Positions 54,660 to 64,000 of a DNA stretch of 64,000 bases are shown one piece after another. The stretch spans positions 62,001-126,000 of the forward strand of contig JADJUJ010000010.1 in the NCBI GenBank assembly GCA_016710765.1. Direction: 5' to 3'. Position 1 is the stretch's first letter. Each line of letters starts with the position of its first letter. The notes under the pieces were generated by a model, which saw only the letters and a list, made by a program, of their open reading frames with translations, had not been told where the DNA came from and ran no database searches. Source of the stretch: Lewinellaceae bacterium. GTDB taxonomy: Bacteria > Bacteroidota > Bacteroidia > Chitinophagales > Saprospiraceae. Made by a program: the position numbers and the translations under genes.

Positions 54660-56357
54660 TTATTGCGCAAAGAGCACCTTTCCCCCAACTATGGTCATCT
54701 TGGTTTTGGCTGTTAAAATTTGCGCCGGAGGAGTGTCCAAAAGGTTTTCCGACCATACGGTTATGTCGGCCAGCATGCCCGCTTTCAACATACCTTTTTG
54801 TTGGTCCTCCCGGGCAGCCCAGGCATTCCATCGGGTGTAGGAGAGCAGCCCTTCTTCGCGGGTCATGGCCTGCTCTGGAAAAAATTCCAGGCCAGTATCC
54901 GCCCTTTTGCGGGTCACAGCCGCGTATAGGCAAGGCAAGGGGTCTACGTCCTCTACCGGAGCATCGGTGCCATTGGCGAGGTGCGCACCACTATCGAGCA
55001 AACTCCGCCAGGCATAGGCTCCCTCGCGCGCGCGTTTCTCGCCCAGGCGCTTCACCACAAATGGGGCGTCGGAGGTACAATGAATGGCTTGCATTGAAGC
55101 CACCACACCCAATTGCTTGAATCGGGGAATGTCATCTGGGTCGAGGTGCTGGGCATGTTCCACCCTCCAGCGGGCATCTGGGGCGGCAAAATCAGCAAAT
55201 ACGTTCAGTACTTCGCGGTTTCCACGGTCGCCTATAGCATGAACACACATTTGCAAACCATTGGCTTTACAAGCCGCTGCAATGGCCCGAACCGTATCCA
55301 GCGGGGTCGTATTTTGTCCAAAAAAATTGGGTTTATCATTGTAAGCAGCCAATAACCAGGCGCCGTAAGAGCCCAGCGCACCATCAAAATAGCACTTCAC
55401 GGCACGTACGGTCAGGTGCTGATCACCCAGGTCGATTTTAGGGAATTGCTGTAGTTTGGGGAGTTCCCAAACACCCGGCTGGGCCACCATAACCCACATG
55501 CGAAGCGGCAATTGGCCGCTTTCCGCCAGCCGTTGAAATTGTTCAATCTCCCAAAAATCACTGCCGGCATCCTGAAACGAGGTGATGCCCCTGGCGAGAC
55601 ACTGATCAGATGCCAGTTTTGAAGCGCGGTCGAAATCAGCCTGTTTTTGCGCTTCCGGGCGCTTGTCTTTCCAGGCCTTGAGGGGAGCGAAGATCAAATC
55701 CATGGCATTTTCTTCAAAAACACCGGTGAGCCGCCCCGAGGCATCGCGCACGATGCGGCCACCAACCGGATCAGCCGTTTCTCCTGTGATACCCGCCAAT
55801 TCCATGGCCCGGGCGTTGGCCATAAGCGCATGCCCGCTGGCATGGCCCAGCACCATTGGGTTATTCGGCGTGGCAGCACTCAGCGCATCGTGAAAAGGAT
55901 AACCATTTACGGTGCGCTCCATGGAAGGCTTCCATTTTTCCTGATGCCACCCCCTGCCTTCTATCCAGTCGCCGGGCGGAACGCTTTTAGCCTTTTCTGC
56001 GGCCATTTGCACAATTTCTTCCCAGCTGGTGGTATGCATCAGGTTCAGGTTTTCCAGGCTGCGGCCCAGGCTGATAAAATGGCCGTGCCCCTCGATAAAA
56101 CCAGGCGTAGCAAAAGCACCCTGCAGGTCAATCACTTTCGTGCTGTCGGTTGCAAATGCACGGGCGCCGGCTTCGTCGCCGACATAAAGAATACGGGTGC
56201 CGGCAACAGCCACAGCAGTGGCCTTGGGCTGGAGCGTATCAGCCGTCCAGAAATTACCGTTGAGCAATAACATCGACGCTTTTTCCTGCAAAGGCGCAGC
56301 CGACTGGCAGGCAGAAAACAGCAACGAAAAGATCAGAGCGTAGTAAAATAGTCGCAT
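54660..56357 (-). CDS. YtcJ-like amidohydrolase lipoprotein
   Basis: 565 residues. Signal peptide with lipobox FSAC (Cys17). An amidohydrolase/metal-dependent hydrolase fold follows: the HxH metal motif is in TPGFIEGHGHFISLG, further histidines appear in the MCVHAIGDRGNR and WRVEHAQHLDPDDI segments, and the catalytic Asp is in ANGTDAPVEDVDPL. ARVDGG-like features and overall length match the YtcJ family, whose substrates are largely unknown (formamides, N-acyl groups). Probably a periplasmic or surface lipoprotein. TACATTTG (56378-56385, minus strand) is a candidate -7 box. Confidence 0.88.
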   Translation of the reverse strand: MRLFYYALIFSLLFSACQSAAPLQEKASMLLLNGNFWTADTLQPKATAVAVAGTRILYVGDEAGARAFATDSTKVIDLQGAFATPGFIEGHGHFISLGRSLENLNLMHTTSWEEIVQMAAEKAKSVPPGDWIEGRGWHQEKWKPSMERTVNGYPFHDALSAATPNNPMVLGHASGHALMANARAMELAGITGETADPVGGRIVRDASGRLTGVFEENAMDLIFAPLKAWKDKRPEAQKQADFDRASKLASDQCLARGITSFQDAGSDFWEIEQFQRLAESGQLPLRMWVMVAQPGVWELPKLQQFPKIDLGDQHLTVRAVKCYFDGALGSYGAWLLAAYNDKPNFFGQNTTPLDTVRAIAAACKANGLQMCVHAIGDRGNREVLNVFADFAAPDARWRVEHAQHLDPDDIPRFKQLGVVASMQAIHCTSDAPFVVKRLGEKRAREGAYAWRSLLDSGAHLANGTDAPVEDVDPLPCLYAAVTRKRADTGLEFFPEQAMTREEGLLSYTRWNAWAAREDQQKGMLKAGMLADITVWSENLLDTPPAQILTAKTKMTIVGGKVLFAQ

Positions 56358-56377
56358 AGATTAATGTTCTTGTGCCA

Positions 56378-56385
56378 CAAATGTA
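56378..56385 (-). promoter_or_regulatory. Candidate -7 box for the amidohydrolase gene
   Basis: Minus-strand TACATTTG fits TAnnTTTG and ends 20 bases before ATG 56357; no clear -33 partner. The rest of the 281-base divergent gap to the C1 peptidase gene (56386-56638) shows nothing recognisable. Confidence 0.35.
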
Positions 56386-56638
56386 GAAAAACACCCGGGC
56401 TCTGGTAGGCTTAAGTAGTTTTAATGCCGTATACCACCATTAGCCTAAGCCTCGATGCAACTTAGCGTAAACCCTTTTTCTCCGCCGGGCTAGTCCCCAT
56501 AGCCCAGCCCATAAGCTTATAATGTTTATATCCCGATCCGGAAAACAACCAGCATTTCTCTGCTTAAGCAAAAAACCATGTACTTTTACGGCCTCCTAAT
56601 GCGTTTTAAAACGCATCGTCCGCTAACAAAAACAATAC

Positions 56639-57940
56639 ATGAAGCAATTTAAATTTTCTTTCCTCGCCCTCGCCCTGCTGCTGCTTGCCCATATTTTGCC
56701 CGCACAGGAAGCCTACCAGTTTAAAGAACTGAAGCGCCTCAACACCACCAGCGTAAAAAGCCAGGACAATACCGGAACATGCTGGGCATTCAGTTCCGCA
56801 TCCTTCCTTGAAAGCGAAGCGCTTCGCATGGGCAAAGGCATGCACGACCTGTCGGAAATGTTTGTGGTTCGCCATATTTATCGCCAAAAATGCGAAAATT
56901 ATGTACGCCGCCAGGGCAAGGCCAACCTCAGTCAGGGCGGTTTGGCACACGATCTTCTGAACGCAGTTCGCGATTATGGCATCGTGCCGGAAATGGTATA
57001 TCCCGGACGGAATGATCCATCCAAGCCCTTCAACCACAGCAAAATTGAAAAAGACCTCCAGGACTTATGCAACGGCTTCGTCAACGATGCCCAAAACAAC
57101 AAACTGGACCCCAACTGGCTGGCCGCTGTTGACAAACGGCTTGATGAAGAGTTTGGCGAAGTGCCCGTAAAATTTACCTACGACGGCTCGGTCTTCACCC
57201 CGGTTTCCTTCCGCGACTACCTGGGTATCGACCCCGATGCATACGTCAGCATTACTTCTTTCACCCACCACCCCTACTGGAAGCCGTTCATGCTGGAGGT
57301 GCCCGACAATTTTTCCAACGGCCTTTTCTACAACCTGCCCATCAGCGAAATGATGCGCTGTCTGGACAATGCACTCGAAACCGGGTACACCGTAGAATGG
57401 GACGCCGACGTATCCAACCGCGGCTTTTCGGCGCAAAATGGCCTGGCCATCGTTCCGGAGAAGGACTGGAAAGACAAAAGCGATGCCCAGCGCGCTGAAA
57501 CCTTCAAGTTCTATGAGCCAGAGCATGCTGTGAGCCAGGATTACCGTCAGGACCTGTTCGACCGACAGGTTACCCAGGATGACCACCTGATGCACATCAT
57601 TGGCATGGTTGATGAAGCGCATTCGGGCCATTATTACCTGGTTAAAAACTCCTGGGGCCCTATTTCCGACCTCAAAGGAATGCTGTACACCTCCGAGGCC
57701 TATATGCGGCTCAACACCATTTCACTGGTACTCCACCGCGATGCCATTCCAGCCGATATCCGGCAAAAAACCGGACTGGTAGTAAACGATCTGCCAGGAT
57801 CAAACGGTCGGGCAAGGCCCCTGGAAAGCGGCGACATCAAGTCGATGGACCGCGCCAATCCCACACCAGGCAAAATCCAATCAAGCAACCTGACCAAAAA
57901 GCCTTCCACCCCAAGTGGAAATCAAGGCACCAAACAATAA
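56639..57940 (+). CDS. C1-family cysteine peptidase (bleomycin hydrolase/aminopeptidase C-like), secreted
   Basis: 433 residues. Signal peptide (FSFLALALLLLAHILPAQ), then a papain fold in the PepC arrangement: oxyanion Gln42 and nucleophile Cys48 in VKSQDNTGTCWAFSSASFLE, His319 in DDHLMHIIGMV, Asn337 in LVKNSWGP. The C-terminal ~55 residues are a low-complexity, Pro/Ser-rich tail (NPTPGKIQSSNLTKK). Cytoplasmic PepC enzymes lack a signal peptide; this exported form is seen in Bacteroidota and probably digests peptides in the periplasm. The gene stands alone between amidohydrolase and gcvT. Confidence 0.9.
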   Translation: MKQFKFSFLALALLLLAHILPAQEAYQFKELKRLNTTSVKSQDNTGTCWAFSSASFLESEALRMGKGMHDLSEMFVVRHIYRQKCENYVRRQGKANLSQGGLAHDLLNAVRDYGIVPEMVYPGRNDPSKPFNHSKIEKDLQDLCNGFVNDAQNNKLDPNWLAAVDKRLDEEFGEVPVKFTYDGSVFTPVSFRDYLGIDPDAYVSITSFTHHPYWKPFMLEVPDNFSNGLFYNLPISEMMRCLDNALETGYTVEWDADVSNRGFSAQNGLAIVPEKDWKDKSDAQRAETFKFYEPEHAVSQDYRQDLFDRQVTQDDHLMHIIGMVDEAHSGHYYLVKNSWGPISDLKGMLYTSEAYMRLNTISLVLHRDAIPADIRQKTGLVVNDLPGSNGRARPLESGDIKSMDRANPTPGKIQSSNLTKKPSTPSGNQGTKQ

Positions 57941-58013
57941 GTCAGCAAAACCCCAAATTCTTTCTGCTTAAAACCTGAAAAAAAACAGTCCTTCAGCACC
58001 ATCCAAATATTTT

Positions 58014-59126
58014 ATGAAACCTACTCCACTTACTGACAGACACCTCGAACTCGGCGCTAAAATGGCTGAATTCGCAGGGTACAATATGCCCATTTCCTAC
58101 GCCGGTATTACCGAAGAACATCACGCGGTGCGCAACAGTGTCGGAATTTTTGACGTAAGCCACATGGGCGAATTCATCGTAAAAGGACCACAGGCTACTG
58201 CTTTCTTGCAGTCGGCCACCTCAAACGATGTCTCCAAACTACTGCCCGGCGACGTGCAATACTCCTGCATGCCCAACAAAAAGGGCGGCATTGTCGACGA
58301 CCTGCTGGTTTACCGGCTCGACGATGTAGCCGAAATGACCGAAACAGGCGTGGAAACCTACATGCTGGTGGTCAATGCCTCGAACGAAACCAAAGACTGG
58401 CGCTGGCTCAAACGCCTGGCCCGGGGTTTTGAGGTGAAACTGCAAAACATCTCTGCCCGCACCGGCCTGGTAGCCATCCAGGGGCCAAAAGCCGCCGAAG
58501 CCTTGCAAAAACTCACCGATATTCCGCTGGCCGACATGAAATACTACAGCTTCAAACGCGGTCGCTTCGCTGGTTGCAACAATGTGATCGTGTCGGCTAC
58601 CGGCTATACCGGCTCCGGAGGATTTGAAATTTATGCCAAAAACAAAGACCTGGCTAAAATCTGGGACAAAGTCATGAAACACGCTGCCAAATGGGACATC
58701 AAACCCTGCGGCCTCGGCGCACGCGACACCCTGCGTTTGGAAAAAGGCTATTGTCTGTACGGCAACGACATCAACGACAAAACCAGCCCCCTTGAGGCCG
58801 GGTTGGGCTGGATTACCAAACTGAACAAGGCTGCTGACTTCCCCTCCAAAGACCGCCTGCTGAAGCAAAAAGCCGAAGGCGTGAAACGCAAACTCGTAGG
58901 TTTTGTGCTCGACGAACGCCGGGTGCCGCGCCACGATTTCATCATCAAAAGCCGCAGGGGCGCTACCATTGGAGAAGTTACTTCCGGAACGCATTCCCCT
59001 AGCCTGGACAAACCCATCGGCATGGGCTACGTTAAAAGCAAGTATGCTGAAGTGGGCAGTAAAATCAAGATTGTGATCGGTAGCAAGGAACTGGATGCGA
59101 CCATTGTCAAGTTGCCATTCTTGTAG
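58014..59126 (+). CDS. gcvT: Glycine cleavage system T protein (aminomethyltransferase)
   Basis: 370 residues, the usual length. Motifs include MAEFAGYNMPISYAGITEEH near the N-terminus, GIFDVSHMGEF, the folate-site loop VATSNDVSKLLPGDVQYSCM-like segment, SATGYTGSGGFEIY and GLGARDTLRLEKGYCLYGND. It transfers the aminomethyl group from lipoyl-GcvH to tetrahydrofolate, releasing ammonia and methylene-THF. No gcvH or gcvP is adjacent, as in many Bacteroidota where the system is dispersed. Cytoplasmic. A palindromic repeat element begins eight bases after its stop. Confidence 0.94.
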   Translation: MKPTPLTDRHLELGAKMAEFAGYNMPISYAGITEEHHAVRNSVGIFDVSHMGEFIVKGPQATAFLQSATSNDVSKLLPGDVQYSCMPNKKGGIVDDLLVYRLDDVAEMTETGVETYMLVVNASNETKDWRWLKRLARGFEVKLQNISARTGLVAIQGPKAAEALQKLTDIPLADMKYYSFKRGRFAGCNNVIVSATGYTGSGGFEIYAKNKDLAKIWDKVMKHAAKWDIKPCGLGARDTLRLEKGYCLYGNDINDKTSPLEAGLGWITKLNKAADFPSKDRLLKQKAEGVKRKLVGFVLDERRVPRHDFIIKSRRGATIGEVTSGTHSPSLDKPIGMGYVKSKYAEVGSKIKIVIGSKELDATIVKLPFL

Positions 59127-59133
59127 CAAAAAA

Positions 59134-59340
59134 GGAAAGAAGGGCTAAACGATCGCATCGATCTAGTGCAGCATCCGGCGAATACCCTGTGGATTGGCGA
59201 GGCAGATTTTTCATTCATCGAGGTGTGAGGAGGGCGATCCCGAAGATATCGGGATTAACCGACGAACAACGAAGATGAAGGGAAAATGTGGCCGTCAATT
59301 CACAGGGTATTCGCCGGACGCTGCACTAGCCCTTCTTTCC
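59134..59340. repeat. Palindromic intergenic element with nested inverted repeats
   Basis: Outer arms of 14 bp (GGAAAGAAGGGCTA at 59134-59147, complement at 59327-59340) and inner arms of 29 bp (59163-59191 and 59301-59329, one mismatch, containing GGCGAATACCCTGTG). A third small hairpin, ATCCCGAAGATATCGGGAT (59237-59255), sits in the centre. A 15-base insert in the left arm breaks the symmetry. It contains no ORF and resembles a MITE-like or REP-like unit. Confidence 0.7.
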
Positions 59341-59367
59341 GCTTTTTTCCCTTATTCCGGCGTTGCG

Positions 59368-60324
59368 CTAATTAAAGTTGATGTAGTCGCTGGGGTTCAC
59401 GGCCCTGCCTTTGTGCCACAGTTCAAAGTGAAGGTGCGGGCCACTGGTGCTCTCCCCGGAGTTTCCGATGATCGCAATGGCTTCGCCAGTTTTGACGGCG
59501 CTACCGGTTTTCTTCAACAATACAGAATTGTGCTTGTACATGGTCACTACATTGTTGGGGTGCTGGATCGCAATGCTGTACCCGGTTTCCACCGTGTAGC
59601 CCGCAGAAATAACCACCCCATCGGCAGCCGCTTTTACAGCCGTATTTTTGGGCGCAGCCACATCAACGCCAAGGTGATCCCGGCCGGGATCAAAGGTGGA
59701 CGTCACCTCACCCGACACTGGTGGCATGAAAAACAACTGCGCCAGCGACACCTCTCGAGGGGCCAACCCAGCACCGATAGACGACAGTGATGGCGCGTCA
59801 TCTTCGGAGGTAATCGCCCCCTTATCCACTGCGTTGCGAAGCTGATCTTCTTCCGGGATGCGGCCTACGTTCTTCGGGCCCGTATCGGTTGCAATATTTA
59901 CATCGCCTTTTTTTTCCACCGCCTCTTTGGTTATTTCACTGACATCCCCGGCGAGCAACTTCCGAAAATTGTCGGTATACCTTCTGCTGGCGTTGAGTTC
60001 GCGCTCCATTTCTCCAACCTTATTGGTCAGTGCGGCGATCTCGCCATCGCGTTGAAAATCGCCATATCCCGGAATGTAGCGTTTCAGGGGGGTATAGACA
60101 ATCAGCACCACCACCAGCATGGCTGTGCCAACGACCAGCGACGAGAAAAAAACATAGACGCTGAGCGGCGACAGCTTCAGCGATGTGACTTCCTCGAAGG
60201 TTTCATCGTTGCGAATCACCAATCGGTACTTATCGCGCCATTTTTCCATCAGGCTGCGATCATCATCGCCCCTGTTTTTGAAGAAATCCGCTATTTTTTT
60301 GATAAAAGCAAAATATTTTTGCAT
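59368..60324 (-). CDS. M23-family peptidoglycan endopeptidase, membrane-anchored
   Basis: 318 residues from ATG 60324. A cytoplasmic head of ~50 residues, one membrane helix (about 55-80, VYVFFSSLVVGTAMLVVVLIV), a coiled-coil stretch (ALTNKVGEMERELNASRRYTDNFRKLL), then a LytM/M23 domain: STFDPGRDHLGVDVAAPKNT (zinc His and Asp) and SGPHLHFELWHKG (HxH). All metal ligands are present, so it is likely an active endopeptidase cutting cell-wall cross-links, as in the Bacteroidota MepM-like group. Monocistronic. Confidence 0.92.
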   Translation of the reverse strand: MQKYFAFIKKIADFFKNRGDDDRSLMEKWRDKYRLVIRNDETFEEVTSLKLSPLSVYVFFSSLVVGTAMLVVVLIVYTPLKRYIPGYGDFQRDGEIAALTNKVGEMERELNASRRYTDNFRKLLAGDVSEITKEAVEKKGDVNIATDTGPKNVGRIPEEDQLRNAVDKGAITSEDDAPSLSSIGAGLAPREVSLAQLFFMPPVSGEVTSTFDPGRDHLGVDVAAPKNTAVKAAADGVVISAGYTVETGYSIAIQHPNNVVTMYKHNSVLLKKTGSAVKTGEAIAIIGNSGESTSGPHLHFELWHKGRAVNPSDYINFN

Positions 60325-60576
60325 CCCCAAAGTTTTATGCCTCAATCAGACGGCTGGAAACAAAATTGGTACCGACTTTGCAGCACTAAAAGAAACCGCA
60401 GAACATAAGGCGGCACAAATTTCGTTTAATTTGCTTGCTTTGCGTAATTCGGGCCCTTTAATCGAGGTTCTTTTTTGTTAAATCTGATCCTTTAAACAAC
60501 CCGAGGCGTAGTTTCTGCGCCAATAACCCAAGTGCCGCAAGGATCGGCACTGGAAAAGCACTCAGTAAATAGTAGC

Positions 60577-63434
60577 ATGAAAAAATAGGAAAAATCCTGA
60601 TCGCCTTCTTAGCATTGCTGATCATTGGCAGTTGTGTAACGACAAAGAAAAAGGGTGAAGCACCCAGCAAGTCCAAAAAAGCGTATCACGACCTGACGGC
60701 CAAATACAATTATTGGTTCAATGCTGATGAACTCCTGAATCTGACGATCGACAACCTGGAAAGCCAGCATAAGGACAATTACAACCAGATACTGGAAATC
60801 TACCCCTATGCCGACGTGTCGCCGGATGGATCACGTGCTGACCTGGACAACGTCATCAAGAAATCCTCCATGGCGATCGGACTGCACCGCGTGAGTGACT
60901 ACACCGACGATTGTTACACCATGATTGGCCAGGCTCAATTCCTGAAAAATGATTTTGAAACCGCTGAATCCACCTTCAAATGGATCAAACAGGAGTATAA
61001 TCCCCGGAACAAAAAGCCGGTGATCAAAAAAGCCAAACGCAGCAAAAAGCATCTGAACAAGAAGAAAAAAGCCAAAAAGAAGAAACCGCTTTCCAAGCGA
61101 AAGAAAAACAAACTGGCCAAAAAACGCAGAGCAGAGAAAGCGAAGCAAAAAAAAGAAGGCATTACCCCTGCGCCAAAAACAGAAACCAAAAAGGAGGAAC
61201 CTAAAAAGAAGAACCCGTTATCACCGGTACAAACCCTTACAAAACAGGGATGAAGCGCACCGCCGCTTACCCTTTGGCAATGATTTGGTATGGCCGTACC
61301 CTCACCCGCAGGGAGCAGTACAGTGAAGCGGAATATGTTTTTCGCGAACTTTGGGAGGACAGCTTCTTCCCCACCGACCTCAAACGCGATCTCTCCCTTG
61401 CAGAAGCCAACATGTGGCTGCGCCAAAAAATCTACGACCGCGCCATCCCGCCCCTGAAGGACGCACTCGACCGCAGTGAAAAAAAGCGCGAAAAGGCACG
61501 CATTGCCTATATTTTGTACCAGTTGTACGACAAAGCAGGCAATTACCAGGAAGCCTACAATGCCCTGGACGTGGTGTTGCACAGCAGCCCCGACTACGAA
61601 ATGGAATTCAATGCGCGGCTGCATCAGATCGTTGCTGGCTGGGCCAACCAACGCATCAGTACCGAAGAGGCCAATAAGTCGCTGGACCGAATGACCCGCG
61701 ACGATAAAAATCTGGAGTATCGCGATCAGATCTACTACGAAATGGCCAACATTGCACTGGCCGACAATCAGAAGAAAGAAGGCATCGCCCTCTTACGCCA
61801 GTCGCTCAGCACAACCAAACCAATACCGCTCAACGCTGTGAATCCTATCTTAAACTGGCCGATCTCTACTTCGATTCGGAGGACTTCGTCAATGCAAAAC
61901 TGTATTACGACAGCACCCTGACCGTGCTGTCGGTAACCGATGAACGCAAAGACCGGGTGAATACTTACGCCACCAACCTCAGCGAAATTGCCCGCCTGAT
62001 TACAACCATCGCGGCCAACGACAGCATAGAGCGGATTTACAACATGGATCCGGAACAGCGCAAGGATTTGGCTAAAGTTATCAAAAAACAACGCGAGGAA
62101 GACGCTGCCAATGCTGCTGCCAAAAAAGATGCCAGTGCTGCCGCAGGCCCAGCCAAATTGCCGTCCGCCATTCCCGGAGCAGGCGTCAAACCGTCCACCT
62201 TCTATTTTTACAACGAAGCTTTTGTAAAAAAAGGGAAAAGAGACTTCGCCCGGGCCTGGGGCGACGACCGTAAACTGGAGGACAACTGGCGGCGCAGCAA
62301 CAAAATTTCCTCCGGCGCAGCGGCTGAAGAGATTGCCGCAGCGCCCCCGACAGCACCGGCAATGCAGGACTTAGCGACATAGAACTCAGCGACATCTTCC
62401 AGGGAATTCCCAGCAGCGAAGCGGAACTTTCGGTAATCCATGCTTCCACCTATGAAGCGATGTTCAAATTGGGTACCTTGTTCAGAGACCGCATCCAAAA
62501 CTTCAATCGCAGCGCGAAAACACTGGAAGAACTCCAGACCCGCTACCCCGACAACGACAAACATGAAATTGAAACCTGGTACTATTGCCACCTCGATTTC
62601 AGGGACCTCAACAATACCGATCGGGCCAATTTTTATTTGGAAAAACTAAAGAACAAATATCCCAACAGCCCTTATGCCCGCGCCCTCACCGACCCGAACT
62701 TCCTGAATGCCACCAAAGAGCGCGAGCGTGAACTCAACGCCTACTACGAGCAAGCATTCAATTTGTTCCAGAAGAGCCAATACAAGGATGCCTTCGACCG
62801 CTGTGAAGAAGCGCCCAAAAAATACGGCTCCACCAATGCACTGATGCCCAAATTCGCTTTGCTGGGCGCCCTTTGTGTGGGCAACCTGGAGGGTAATGAG
62901 GCCTATTGTAAGGCACTAAGCGAAGTGATTGCCCGTTACCCGGAAAGCGCCGAAGCCACCCGCGCCAAAGAAATTGCGCGTTTGCTCGCCTGCAAAGGCT
63001 TCGAGGTTGATGTTGTAAAAGACAAGACAAATGGTGGCTTGCCCATCGACAACGAGTTCACCCTCGAAGACGACAAACTTCACTACTTCCTCGTGGTGCT
63101 GCGCGGTAGTGATATCCGGCTCGATGATGTAAAAAATTCGGTATCCGACTACAACCGGGAAAACCACCGGCTGGACCAATTGCGCATTTCCAACATCTTC
63201 CTGGGAACCGATACCAATACCCCCATCATAGTGATCCGGAAATTCGACAACCGCAACAAGGCCATGATGTATTACAATGAAGTGAAGGGCAAAAACGACT
63301 TCCTGGGTGAAACCGACAAGCGGCAATACACCAAGGAATACTTCGCCGTAACCCAGGAAAACTACCGCCGTATCCTGAAAAACCGAACACTCGACGGATA
63401 CCGGGAATTCTTTGAAGGCACCTATTTGAAATAG
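60577..63434 (+). CDS. porW: PorW/SprE-like T9SS lipoprotein with TPR repeats (four one-base deletions)
   Basis: Read as one ~953-residue lipoprotein. The ATG at 60577 needs one extra A in its A run (60580-60585) to give MKKIGKILIAFLALLIIGSC with the lipobox Cys. Then come YHDLTAKYNYWFNADELL, HKDNYNQILEIYPYAD, a very Lys-rich linker (KKHLNKKKKAKKKKPLSKR), TPR-like helices (EYVFRELWEDSFFP, GNYQEAYNALDVVLHSSP), and a C-terminal region with YPDNDKHEIETWYY and RNTDRANFYLEKLK-like repeats. Other missing bases: C near 61231-61236, A near 61815-61818, C near 62345-62349. The architecture matches PorW/SprE, which links PorN/PorM-type T9SS modules. This agrees with the T9SS cargo in the window. Confidence 0.72.
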
Positions 63435-63447
63435 CAGAAAGGAGCAT

Positions 63448-63486
63448 AAAAAAAGCGCCGGTCAGAACTGATCGGCGCTTTTTTTT
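63448..63486. terminator. Bidirectional terminator between porW and the barrel gene
   Basis: A stem AGCGCCGGTCAG / CTGATCGGCGCT (one G-T pair, loop AA) is flanked by seven A on the left and eight T on the right, between two convergent genes. Works on both strands. Confidence 0.85.
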
Positions 63487-63503
63487 ATGCAAAATTTAGT
63501 GTT

Positions 63504-64000
63504 TTACTTGCCTTTGCTGCCACCAAAGCGGTAGCCAACGGCAAGTTTGCCCTGTGTCATCAGAGACGGCCAGCTGACCGTTTCTTCCACGCCGTCGCCG
63601 GTAAATTTGTTGTTGTCAACAATGGCGCGGCCCAATCCGAAGCCTATATCAAATACGAAACCTCCTTTGGAAACAACCTTGTAACCCAGGCCAAAACCCA
63701 ATCCGAAACGGTTGGAGGTATAATCGGCATAAGTGGAATTGTCGTCGTAGCTCCACTGACGGTTCACATAACGCATGAACACGTCCAAATAAAACCGGTC
63801 AGCGCCATGGTTTGGTCCAAAATAATACTTGCCAACAACATTGACGGGAAGGTTGACTCCTTTTACACTGGCAACTTTATTGGTGCCAAAACCAACTGCT
63901 GCTTCAACACTGACATTTTCCGTGATGGCAAAGTCAGCGCCCACACTCAAATCACCGAACAATAATCCAATGGGGTTGATGGTTAGGTCCACCTGAGCCT
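63504..64000 (-). CDS. Outer-membrane beta-barrel protein (partial, N-terminus beyond the window)
   Basis: About 164 C-terminal residues; the frame continues past the window end with ...AQVDLTINPIGLLFGDLSVG, where AQ is probably the end of the signal peptide. The remainder is a small 8-strand barrel: alternating hydrophobic and glycine-rich strands (VSVEAAVGFGTNKVAS, RFGLGFGLGYKVVS, GGFVFDIGFGLGRAI) and polar loops. The protein ends KLAVGYRFGGSKGK. It belongs to the OMP_b-brl/DUF3575-like class of Bacteroidota. Function unknown, probably structural or a small-molecule pore. Confidence 0.78.
   Translation of the reverse strand, partial: AQVDLTINPIGLLFGDLSVGADFAITENVSVEAAVGFGTNKVASVKGVNLPVNVVGKYYFGPNHGADRFYLDVFMRYVNRQWSYDDNSTYADYTSNRFGLGFGLGYKVVSKGGFVFDIGFGLGRAIVDNNKFTGDGVEETVSWPSLMTQGKLAVGYRFGGSKGK

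Noticed and set aside
58239..59129. A 296-residue open frame antisense to gcvT
   Set aside because: gcvT is certain by motif; the antisense frame has no family features.

Overview
The window (about 50% GC by eye) looks like a chromosome segment of a Bacteroidota member, most likely from the Saprospiria/Chitinophagia side. The evidence is type IX secretion (T9SS) cargo with C-terminal sorting domains, a PorW/SprE-like T9SS lipoprotein, the futalosine menaquinone enzyme MqnC, a eukaryote-type citrate synthase, a PUR-domain protein, and promoters of the form TTG-N21-TAnnTTTG, which fits the Bacteroidetes -33/-7 consensus. No rRNA, tRNA, CRISPR array or prophage was seen.

Layout. 1-4.5 kb: the 3' end of sucA, then two paralogous cobalamin-binding-type radical SAM genes flanking a SAM methyltransferase. 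4.5-9.2 kb: a TonB C-terminal-domain protein, a frameshifted coiled-coil/HhH protein, a POTRA/beta-barrel protein, a methyltransferase and a FemAB/GNAT-like transferase. 9.3-16.2 kb: surface proteins, including a VWA-domain and a cohesin/dockerin-like T9SS cargo, with mqnC between them. 16.2-27.2 kb: mostly housekeeping and metabolism (YdeI-like, hydrolase, thioredoxin-MsrA fusion, S9 peptidase, gyrB, pterin dehydratase, methionine aminotransferase, CAT-like, MATE). 27.2-35.8 kb: a ~1,880-residue M43 metalloprotease T9SS cargo followed by a 452-bp tandem array made of copies of its own sorting domain plus a long hairpin; one unit is split by an IS4-family element. 35.8-45.2 kb: SPFH protein, TonB-dependent receptor, an Lgt-like membrane protein next to a tetraether-synthase-like radical SAM protein, kynureninase and a DEAD-box helicase. 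45.4-48.6 kb: a BlaI/BlaR1 pair whose sensor ends in a T9SS-like domain. 48.7-64 kb: 2OG oxygenase, cyclophilin lipoprotein, TPR protein, gltA, PUR protein, amidohydrolase, C1 peptidase, gcvT, M23 peptidase, porW and the start of a beta-barrel protein.

The most notable object is the array at 32.6-35.8 kb. Four head-to-tail units each hold a 276-bp sorting-domain cassette and a 176-bp hairpin spacer. One cassette differs from the native copy mainly by synonymous changes, so it was probably once under selection as coding sequence. The same hairpin family follows another T9SS cargo gene at 12.2 kb, which suggests a possible cassette-exchange or cassette-amplification mechanism.

Quality warning. 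Nine genes, including the essential gyrB, are interrupted by 13 single-base indels, 11 of them losses and most in short homopolymers. A ~65-bp poly-G tract lies at 2.2 kb. This pattern suggests sequencing or assembly error more than gene decay. Those genes are annotated here as whole loci with the frameshift positions given.
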